NCBI GenBank assembly: GCA_016868095.1 | Contig: VGHV01000205.1 | Location: 1-5,122 of the forward strand | Origin: Betaproteobacteria bacterium | GTDB taxonomy: Bacteria; Pseudomonadota; Gammaproteobacteria; Burkholderiales; Burkholderiaceae_E | Reading direction: 5' to 3' | Length of the DNA: 5,122 nt | Shown: one piece after another, positions 1 to 5,122 of the stretch | How the letters are laid out: each line of letters opens with the position of its first letter | How positions within the stretch are numbered: position 1 is the stretch's first letter | The notes under the pieces: model-generated | Told to the model about the DNA's origin: nothing | What the model saw: the letters and a program-made list of their open reading frames with translations, nothing else | The model's database searches: none | Program-made: the position numbers and the translations under genes

Positions 1-792
1 CTCAAATCTGGATCGTTTCAAGAAGCAGATGTTTTAGCTTGCAACACGCATCCGCGCATCATGAGTCAGCAACTGCTAAACGAAGCTGATCTTCCGGAAG
101 ACTTTCGGCAATCAATGTCTCATTATCAATCCGAATCGGCAAGCTTTCGGATGAATGTAGCCTTGAGTTGCCTGCCTCGGTTCACTGCCCACCCCGAGTA
201 TGGCCCACACCATTCAAGCGGAATTATTCTAAGTCCAAGTCTGCAGTGGATGGATCAAGCCTATAGGGATGCGATTGACCAAGGCATGGCAAAGCGTCCG
301 ATCGTTGAAATGCTTATTCCTAGCACGGTTGACGATACCCTTGCGCCTGAGGGCTGCCATGTTGCCAGCTTGTTTTGCCAGCACTTTCGACGCGAGCTAC
401 CTGGCGGTGTTCAGTGGGACGAGGCGCAAAAGCAGACTGCTGTGGCATCAATTTTTCAGGTGATCGAGGCCTTCGCGCCTGGTTTTAAGCAGTCAATTCT
501 CGGCTACGCTGCCCACTCACCGCTTGATTTAGAGCGCGACTTTTCGCTCATCGGGGGCGATATCTTTCACGGGAAAATGAGCCTTTCCCAGCTATGGGCT
601 GCTCGACCTTTACTCGGCTGGGGGGCTTATCGAATGCCGCTCGCCGGGCTTTATCTTTGTGGCTCCGGTGCGCATCCTGGGGGTGGCGTCAGTGGTTTGC
701 CGGGCCGAAATGCAGCCCGGCAAATACTTGGTGATCGTCAGGCAATACCTTCTTTCTTGTCGCGCGCTTTCAACTTGAGACGCCAATCATGA
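1..792 (+). CDS. PYROXD2-like FAD-dependent oxidoreductase (phytoene desaturase-related), 5'-truncated by the window edge
   Basis: This is the C-terminal 263 residues of a flavin-dependent amine-oxidase/phytoene-desaturase-type oxidoreductase. The frame is open to base 1, and the residues before the first ATG (position 61) read as family sequence ([13 protein letters not shown] resembles the 'AD-V-SNA-P' segment of phytoene dehydrogenases), so position 61 is an internal Met and not the start. Features closest to PYROXD2 are [14 protein letters not shown] (fragment residues about 75-88), [30 protein letters not shown] (about 100-129), GGDIFHG (185-191), and the C-terminal FAD-contacting segment [24 protein letters not shown] (about 216-239). 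The N-terminal GxGxxG dinucleotide fold must lie upstream of the window. The reaction and substrate are unknown: family members are annotated as NAD(P)/FAD oxidoreductases without a settled role, and carotenoid synthesis is not implied. The last 18 residues, after [11 protein letters not shown], go beyond the conserved end and overlap the 3' end of the convergent malate synthase gene. Confidence 0.9.
   Translation, partial: LKSGSFQEADVLACNTHPRIMSQQLLNEADLPEDFRQSMSHYQSESASFRMNVALSCLPRFTAHPEYGPHHSSGIILSPSLQWMDQAYRDAIDQGMAKRPIVEMLIPSTVDDTLAPEGCHVASLFCQHFRRELPGGVQWDEAQKQTAVASIFQVIEAFAPGFKQSILGYAAHSPLDLERDFSLIGGDIFHGKMSLSQLWAARPLLGWGAYRMPLAGLYLCGSGAHPGGGVSGLPGRNAARQILGDRQAIPSFLSRAFNLRRQS
738..792. 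other. Tail-to-tail overlap of two convergent genes
   Basis: The last 18 codons and stop of the plus-strand oxidoreductase run antisense to the last 17 codons and stop of glcB. The glcB stop (TCA on the plus strand, 738-740) comes three bases after the last conserved codon of the oxidoreductase (735). No hairpin followed by a T run is visible on either strand here, so both transcripts probably run into the opposite gene or end by a factor-dependent route. Confidence 0.85.
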
Positions 793-2963
793 AGCAAGGG
801 TTCGGTATAGCCGCTGGGTTGTTCTAATCCTTTAAACACAAGATCACAAGCAGCTTGATAGGCCATCGAGCGGTCAAATTGCTCGGCCATCGGGCGGTAA
901 AAAGGGTCGCCTGCGTTTTGCTGATCAACGACAGCCGCCATGCGTTCAAAGACCTGTATAACCTGTTCCTTACTCACAATGCCGTGGCGAAGCCAGTTTG
1001 CAATATGCTGGCTCGAGATCCGCAGGGTAGCCCGATCTTCCATCAAGCCAACGTTATGAATATCGGGCACTTTTGAGCAGCCAACACCTTGATCAATCCA
1101 TCTCACCACGTAGCCAAGAATGCCTTGTGCGTTATTTTCGATTTCCTCTTGCTTTTCTTGCACTGACCACGAGGGGTCGGCACTGACTGGAATACTTAAT
1201 AGGTCACGCAACATCGCGTCGCGCTCTTTGCGCTCGTCAATGGCTTCCATCGACTGCTGAATCGCAGCAACATCGACTTGGTGATAATGAATCGCGTGCA
1301 AGGTCGCTGCCGTCGGCGATGGCACCCAGGCTGTGTTTGCACCAGCTTTAGGGTGGGCGATTTTTTGTTCGAGCATGGCTGCCATTAAATCGGGCATGGC
1401 CCACATACCTTTGCCAATCTGTGCCTTGCCGCGAAGGCCGCATGAAAGACCTACAAGCACGTTGTTGCGCTCGTAGGCAGCAATCCAAGGCGTTGATTTC
1501 ATCGCCGCCTTCCTCAGCATCGGGCCAGCATGCATGGCTGTATGCATTTCGTCACCCGTCCGATCCAGAAATCCGGTGTTGATAAAGGCAACCCGTGAGG
1601 CTCCGGCCGCAATACATGCCTTTAAATTGACACTTGTTCTGCGCTCCTCATCCATGATGCCGAGCTTGACGGTATGCTGCTCCAGCCCGAGTACGGCCTC
1701 CACGCGTGAAAAGAGCTCACATGCAAAAGCTGTTTCCTCGGGGCCATGCATTTTGGGTTTTACAATATAGACCGATCCTGTTCTTGTATTACGAATGCCG
1801 GAATTTTCCATCCTTTTTAAGTCATGCATCGCAATCGCGGTTGTAATCATGGCATCGAGAATACCTTCAGGAATTTCTTTCCCACCGGCATAAAGAATCG
1901 AAGGATTGCTCATTAAATGGCCAACATTTCTTAAAAACAAGAGCGAGCGACCATGCAAAATCTTCTCTGAACCATCGACGCCCTGGTAATGACGATCAGG
2001 ATTGAGGGTGCGGGTGAAGCGTTTGCCAGCCTTGGTCATTTCTTCACTCAGGCTTCCCTGAACAATGCCAAGCCAATTGGCATAAGCCGCTACCTTATCC
2101 TCAGCATCAACAACCGCAACCGAGTCTTCTAAGTCTAGGATGGTTGAAACGGCCGCTTCAAGCACAATGTCCTGTACGCCTGCCGGGTCGCTCGACCCAA
2201 TCGAAGCGTTACGATCAATTTGCAGATCGATATGTAAGCCATGATGAATGAAAAGAATTGAATGAGGATGATCCGAGTCGCCCTGGTAGCCTATGCAATG
2301 TTCGGGATGTTCCAAGGCGGTATGGCTTTTATCGGCAAGTTCAACTTCGAGAGCGAGCTTGCCGTTGGCCCCTGGCTTTAAGCGGTATTGAACCGCATCT
2401 TTGTGCGAACCCTTTTTGAGCGGTAGGCTGTCGTCAAGGAATTGCCGTGCGTAGGCAATCACTTTCGCTCCTCTGATAGGGTTATATGCACCAGCACGCT
2501 CCGCGCCATCAGCTTCGCTGATCGCATCGGTGCCGTAAAGCGCATCGTAGAGCGAACCCCAACGGGCATTGGCTGCATTCAGTGCATAACGCGCATTAAG
2601 AATCGGAACTACAAGTTGAGGCCCGGCTTGGTGGGCAATTTCGTGATCGATGTTGCTGGTTGCTACCTTGACCGATCCAGGGTCGGCGACTAAATAGCCA
2701 ATGTTGCGTAGAAAGCTCTGGTAGGCTTCCATGTCCTTGATAGGGCCTGGATGCGCTTGATGCCACTTGTCTAGTTCAGCTTGCATGCGATCGCGTTCGG
2801 CCAGTAAGTGCAAATTCTTAGGAGCTAGATCATGGACGATTTGATCGAATCCCTCCCAAAACGCTGCCTGCTCGACGCCAGTGCCAGGTAAGACCTGATT
2901 GTTGACGAAATCATAAAGATTGGTGGCAACCTCAAGGCGATGAATGCTGGTGCGCGCGGTCAT
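738..2963 (-). CDS. glcB: Malate synthase G
   Basis: This cytoplasmic, Mg2+-dependent enzyme condenses glyoxylate with acetyl-CoA and water to give malate and CoA. The 741-residue product is slightly longer than the usual ~720-730 for isoform G and far longer than the ~530 of isoform A. Visible signatures in order: N-terminal helical region with [17 protein letters not shown] (24-40) and [21 protein letters not shown] (71-91); the G-specific alpha/beta insertion from about 140 to 260; DLEDS (277-281); FLRNVGHLM (343-351) with active-site Arg345; GIMDEERRT with metal ligand Glu439; GFLDRTGDE with metal ligand Asp467; [23 protein letters not shown] (543-565); GVGCSKVPD with Cys629; and [10 protein letters not shown] with catalytic base Asp643. 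Spacing of these residues matches the M. tuberculosis and E. coli enzymes. The start at 2963 was chosen because [13 protein letters not shown] begins the family homology; the frame stays open to a TTG at 3053, but those 30 residues look non-coding. A weak ribosome site (GAGTGAG or AAAGAG) precedes it. It lies downstream of the acyl-CoA dehydrogenase on the same strand, possibly co-transcribed. Confidence 0.97.
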   Translation of the reverse strand: MTARTSIHRLEVATNLYDFVNNQVLPGTGVEQAAFWEGFDQIVHDLAPKNLHLLAERDRMQAELDKWHQAHPGPIKDMEAYQSFLRNIGYLVADPGSVKVATSNIDHEIAHQAGPQLVVPILNARYALNAANARWGSLYDALYGTDAISEADGAERAGAYNPIRGAKVIAYARQFLDDSLPLKKGSHKDAVQYRLKPGANGKLALEVELADKSHTALEHPEHCIGYQGDSDHPHSILFIHHGLHIDLQIDRNASIGSSDPAGVQDIVLEAAVSTILDLEDSVAVVDAEDKVAAYANWLGIVQGSLSEEMTKAGKRFTRTLNPDRHYQGVDGSEKILHGRSLLFLRNVGHLMSNPSILYAGGKEIPEGILDAMITTAIAMHDLKRMENSGIRNTRTGSVYIVKPKMHGPEETAFACELFSRVEAVLGLEQHTVKLGIMDEERRTSVNLKACIAAGASRVAFINTGFLDRTGDEMHTAMHAGPMLRKAAMKSTPWIAAYERNNVLVGLSCGLRGKAQIGKGMWAMPDLMAAMLEQKIAHPKAGANTAWVPSPTAATLHAIHYHQVDVAAIQQSMEAIDERKERDAMLRDLLSIPVSADPSWSVQEKQEEIENNAQGILGYVVRWIDQGVGCSKVPDIHNVGLMEDRATLRISSQHIANWLRHGIVSKEQVIQVFERMAAVVDQQNAGDPFYRPMAEQFDRSMAYQAACDLVFKGLEQPSGYTEPLLHDWRLKLKARDKKEGIA

Positions 2964-2969
2964 AATGAG

Positions 2970-2976
2970 CTCACTC
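2970..2976 (-). promoter_or_regulatory. Weak ribosome binding site of glcB
   Basis: The minus strand reads AAAGAGTGAGCTCATT just before the ATG at 2963. GAGTGAG, with a 6-nt gap to the ATG, or AAAGAG (2974-2979), with a 10-nt gap, could pair partly with the 16S rRNA tail. Neither is strong. The site supports the ATG at 2963 over the upstream TTG at 3053 mainly together with the family homology beginning at that Met. Confidence 0.45.
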
Positions 2977-3096
2977 TTTAGTGGGTTGGAAAAGCGCAAG
3001 CGCTCTGAAGGCTTGGAACTGTGCGAGCGCCATGCGGGATTGGACACGCGCAAGAGTGTTGCAAACTCAGAGGCTCACAAACAACGGGGATGATAA

Positions 3097-3124
3097 ATTA
3101 TGTTTAAGTGCTGATTTCTTTAAA
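3097..3124 (-). promoter_or_regulatory. Candidate sigma-70 promoter for glcB
   Basis: On the minus strand a TTTAAA hexamer (3119-3124; 4 of 6 matches to TTGACA) is separated by 16 bp from CATAAT (3097-3102; 5 of 6 matches to TATAAT). It sits in the AT-rich part of the gap and would give a leader of roughly 125 nt before the glcB ATG. In AT-rich DNA such matches arise by chance, so this is tentative. A second CATAAT at 3125-3130 is an alternative -10 element, but I found no fitting -35 for it. Confidence 0.3.
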
Positions 3125-3139
3125 ATTATGCTTAGATCT

Positions 3140-5032
3140 TTAACTAAAATAGCGGTAATCATGTTGGTACGCTGGATCAATGCTTAAGGGATCAGCGCCG
3201 AGAAGGCGATTGCGAATGACTTGTGCTGCAGCCGTGCTGCGGAAGTCAGCAGTTACGCCCGCAGGCATTTGTGATGCTTCCCAAAGCATGAAAAGCGCTG
3301 TCGTGCTGTTGTAAAGCGCCGAGGCAGCCTTGCGGGCCAAGTCATCGCGCCCCTCAAAGGCCGCAGCCTTGACCAGGGCCCTCAACCCGGTTTGCGCACC
3401 CTGCCATTGGGCCAGACTCGCTTGCAGTCCATCTTGACCTGACCGGCGCTTAATATCGTCGACTAGCCGATCGCAATGTGCATCAAGCGCTTCGAGACCT
3501 GCGTCACGTTTAATGGCACGCATAACATCTAAGGCAACGATGTTGCTCGTGCCTTCCCAAATTGAGCCGAGATGGGCATCGCGCAATAAGCGGGCATCGG
3601 CCCACTCTTCGATGTAGCCACAGCCACCGCGCACCTCCATGGCATCGCCGCATACTTTGCGCGCATCGCGGCAGGCACGAAACTTGATCAGGGGCGTGAG
3701 CAAGCGGGTTAGTCCATAAGCAAGCCGGTAGGCAGCATCGGAAGCGTCGACGTCGCTCAAGTCACGATGATCGCCGCGCTTTGCGTGTTGATGCCGTAAG
3801 TCGTCTGATAACTTGAGCGCTTGAGCAGCTTGAAACATCATGCTTAGGGCCTGCTCAGCAGGTAGCCTGATCTTCATCAGTTGTCGTTGCATGAGGGGCA
3901 TCTCCGCGAGGGTTTTTCCAAAGGCTCGACGGTGTTGGGCGAAAAACCAAGCCTCTTGAGCCGCTCGACGCATCATCCCGGCCGCTCGCATGCCATTTGA
4001 GAGTCGCGAGTTATTGACCATATCGGCCATTTGCACAAAGCCTCTGCCCGCTTCGCCGATTAAAAAGGCCCTTGCGCCTTGCAGGCTGATCTCGCCGCTT
4101 GCCATGGAGCGCGATCCAAGCTTGTCTTTTAGTCGGACGATACGATAGTGGTTAGGCTGCCCATCCGGTAGCAACTTGGGCATTAAAAAGAGCGATACAG
4201 CTTTGATACCGTCTTGCATCGGTCCGGTTCGCGCCAGAACCATGGCCAAATCTGCATCGGGGTTTGAGCAAAACCACTTCTCACCATATAAGCGCCAGTT
4301 TGGTTCTAAATCCTTACCGCCGCAGCTTTGAGGCACGACGCCGTTATCGGTCAATCCCGCATCGCTGAGGTCAGGATAGGCAATGCTTGCGGTGTGGGCC
4401 ACATCAGAACCTGCGCCCTGCTCGGTCATGAACATGGCCCCTTGGGCTAACGCATCAAGGTCAGTACTCGTAAGCGCTGGAAGATACCGATCCACGAGCT
4501 CGGGCGCACCGAAACGCGCTAATGTTCGAGTAAGCGAATCGGTCATCGAAAGTGGGCAGCAAAGCCCAAACTCGCTTTGAACAAATAAATATGACAATAG
4601 GTATTTCGCAATCGGGGGCCAAGACGCATCCGCACCCATGATCCCTGCGCGATGATTCATCGCGGCCAGACCGAACTCGCCGAACGCGATTTTTTCCATG
4701 GCTTGATAAGCAGGGTGCTTGTCGATTCGTTGCTTGTTATGGCCATTGCGCTCACGATGGCTCAACACAGGTGGATGGTGGTCGGCATCATGCGCCAGTG
4801 AATCGAGAGGCCCGCCAACAAGGGCGCCCATCTTTTGCATGGCAGGCCAAATCGCTGAGCAAAGCTTGGGCTCTAAATAGATTTGCATCAAAGCTCGTAA
4901 TTGCTGATCGAGTTCAAATCGATTGATCAAGCCTTGCTCAGTGACCGGTTCAAAATGCGGCAGGCCTTGAAGAGCAGAAAACTGCGTGTTATCGATTTCG
5001 GACCGTTGATGGCTTAAAGTGGGATGACTCAT
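3140..5032 (-). CDS. Acyl-CoA dehydrogenase family protein, AidB-like branch
   Basis: This predicted soluble FAD flavoprotein has the fold of acyl-CoA dehydrogenases (alpha,beta-desaturation of acyl-CoA thioesters, passing electrons to ETF). Length is 630 residues, against ~380-400 for simple family members and ~540 for E. coli AidB. An AidB-type N-terminal region is visible, including PPVLSHRERNGHNKQRIDKHPAYQ (87-110). The core follows: MTEQGAGSD (202-210, FAD-contacting), YGEKWFCSNPDADLAMVLA (249-267), LKDKLGSRSMASGEI (301-315), SRLSNGMRAAGMMRRA (342-357), HRRAFGKTL (367-375), GGCGYIEEW (469-477), and IWEGTSN (491-497). Glu493 aligns with the MCAD-type catalytic base. A helical C-terminal domain follows (about 500-620). 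Segments near 215-248 and 408-430 look like insertions relative to AidB. No signal peptide or membrane helix is apparent. The start at 5032 is set by a good Shine-Dalgarno; a GTG at 5086 in the same frame is less likely. Whether it oxidises an acyl-CoA or, like AidB, belongs to a DNA-protection response is not decidable here. Malate synthase downstream favours metabolism. Confidence 0.88.
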   Translation of the reverse strand: MSHPTLSHQRSEIDNTQFSALQGLPHFEPVTEQGLINRFELDQQLRALMQIYLEPKLCSAIWPAMQKMGALVGGPLDSLAHDADHHPPVLSHRERNGHNKQRIDKHPAYQAMEKIAFGEFGLAAMNHRAGIMGADASWPPIAKYLLSYLFVQSEFGLCCPLSMTDSLTRTLARFGAPELVDRYLPALTSTDLDALAQGAMFMTEQGAGSDVAHTASIAYPDLSDAGLTDNGVVPQSCGGKDLEPNWRLYGEKWFCSNPDADLAMVLARTGPMQDGIKAVSLFLMPKLLPDGQPNHYRIVRLKDKLGSRSMASGEISLQGARAFLIGEAGRGFVQMADMVNNSRLSNGMRAAGMMRRAAQEAWFFAQHRRAFGKTLAEMPLMQRQLMKIRLPAEQALSMMFQAAQALKLSDDLRHQHAKRGDHRDLSDVDASDAAYRLAYGLTRLLTPLIKFRACRDARKVCGDAMEVRGGCGYIEEWADARLLRDAHLGSIWEGTSNIVALDVMRAIKRDAGLEALDAHCDRLVDDIKRRSGQDGLQASLAQWQGAQTGLRALVKAAAFEGRDDLARKAASALYNSTTALFMLWEASQMPAGVTADFRSTAAAQVIRNRLLGADPLSIDPAYQHDYRYFS

Positions 5033-5039
5033 ATTGACG

Positions 5040-5045
5040 ACCTCT
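5040..5045 (-). promoter_or_regulatory. Ribosome binding site fixing the acyl-CoA dehydrogenase start
   Basis: AGAGGT on the minus strand lies 7 nt before the ATG at 5032. This is a good match in sequence and spacing, and it is the main reason for choosing MSHPTLSH as the N-terminus over the in-frame GTG at 5086 or the ATG at 5059, neither of which shows a comparable site. Confidence 0.7.
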
Positions 5046-5059
5046 ATGCTGGCAAGCAT
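5046..5059. repeat. Small inverted repeat next to the ribosome binding site
   Basis: ATGCT-GGCA-AGCAT is a perfect 5-bp inverted repeat with a 4-base loop, directly abutting the Shine-Dalgarno of the acyl-CoA dehydrogenase gene. It could form a short hairpin in the mRNA leader or be half of an operator, but a 5-bp stem is short enough to occur by chance. Confidence 0.3.
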
Positions 5060-5122
5060 GATGCAAAGGAAAGCCTGATTCTGCACTGTTTGCTGATAAC
5101 CACCTGACCACTTGCTGATGCC
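5060..5122. other. Upstream region of the acyl-CoA dehydrogenase, no gene assigned
   Basis: All three minus-strand frames are open from the window edge through this short stretch, so the tail of an upstream gene cannot be excluded, but none of the peptides resembles a family I know. TTGCTGAT occurs twice in direct orientation (5090-5097 and 5112-5119), 22 bp apart or about two helical turns. I found no promoter with acceptable -35/-10 spacing; it may lie beyond the window. Confidence 0.3.

Larger units (their letters stand above)
2964..3139 (-). other. Intergenic region upstream of glcB (probable 5' leader)
   Basis: This 176-bp gap separates the acyl-CoA dehydrogenase stop from the glcB start. 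The half next to the dehydrogenase (about 3087-3139) is clearly AT-rich compared with the flanking genes, as expected of a promoter region, and carries the sequence CATAATTT twice on the minus strand (3123-3130 and 3095-3102). The half next to glcB is G+C richer and contains a small palindrome AGCGC-AA-GCGCT (2993-3004) whose two-base loop is too tight for a normal intrinsic terminator. I see no strong stem followed by a T run after the dehydrogenase stop, so read-through from the dehydrogenase into glcB remains possible alongside a separate glcB promoter. Confidence 0.6.

Noticed and set aside
269..463. Plus-strand 64-codon frame within the oxidoreductase
   Set aside because: It is an out-of-frame shadow of a conserved PYROXD2-like coding region.
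61..792. A complete 243-residue gene starting at the ATG at 61
   Set aside because: The frame is open to base 1, the 20 preceding residues fit the family, and the FAD-binding N-terminus is missing, so this is an internal Met of a larger protein.
855..2693. Plus-strand open frames of 73-83 codons inside malate synthase (855-1076, 1534-1770, 2442-2693)
   Set aside because: They lie antisense to a well-conserved gene, have no recognisable domains, and are explained by the codon structure of glcB.
2993..3004. Palindrome AGCGC-AA-GCGCT followed on the minus strand side by a short T run, as an intrinsic terminator
   Set aside because: The loop is two bases, the stem is 5 bp, the T run is only four to five bases, and it lies just before the glcB start, where a terminator would block expression.
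2964..3053. N-terminal extension of malate synthase from a TTG at 3053 (771 residues)
   Set aside because: Family homology begins at [13 protein letters not shown] (2963). The 30 extra residues resemble translated intergenic sequence.
2981..3187. Plus-strand 68-codon frame spanning the glcB upstream region
   Set aside because: It crosses the AT-rich promoter-like region and the end of the acyl-CoA dehydrogenase, with no ribosome site or family resemblance.
4383..4580. Plus-strand 65-codon frame inside the acyl-CoA dehydrogenase
   Set aside because: It is antisense to the conserved MTEQGAGSD region and has no independent support.
5033..5086. N-terminal extension of the acyl-CoA dehydrogenase from a GTG at 5086 (648 residues)
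   Set aside because: The extension would be encoded across the inverted repeat and the good Shine-Dalgarno that serves the ATG at 5032, and it shows no family resemblance.

Overview
The window reads as ordinary chromosomal, metabolic DNA from a proteobacterium. Protein-level resemblance of the malate synthase and the AidB-like acyl-CoA dehydrogenase to betaproteobacterial (Burkholderiales-type) versions suggests that group, but this is inference from remembered family features and not a search. Base composition looks moderate (close to half G+C). I see no mobile element, CRISPR array, tRNA or rRNA.

Layout. (1) Positions 1-792, plus strand: the 3' part of an FAD-dependent oxidoreductase of the PYROXD2 / phytoene-desaturase-like family; its start lies before the window. 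(2) Positions 738-2963, minus strand: a complete malate synthase G (glcB, 741 residues) with all recognised catalytic residues. It converges on gene 1 and overlaps it tail to tail by 55 bp. (3) Positions 2964-3139: a 176-bp gap holding an AT-rich stretch with a weak promoter candidate for glcB and a possible 20-codon leader ORF. (4) Positions 3140-5032, minus strand: a complete 630-residue acyl-CoA dehydrogenase of the AidB-like branch. (5) Positions 5033-5122: its upstream region, with a clear Shine-Dalgarno, a small inverted repeat and a short direct repeat. No gene can be assigned there.

How the genes fit. The acyl-CoA dehydrogenase and malate synthase lie in the same direction, dehydrogenase first. 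If the dehydrogenase acts on acyl-CoAs, the pair makes sense: acyl-CoA oxidation yields acetyl-CoA, and malate synthase condenses acetyl-CoA with glyoxylate to make malate (glyoxylate shunt or glycolate/glyoxylate assimilation). No isocitrate lyase or glycolate oxidase gene is in the window. The PYROXD2-like gene is on the opposite strand and its substrate cannot be told from sequence. I found no convincing evidence of an undescribed system. The most unusual item is the overlap, in which the poorly conserved tail of the oxidoreductase is encoded entirely antisense to the end of glcB.
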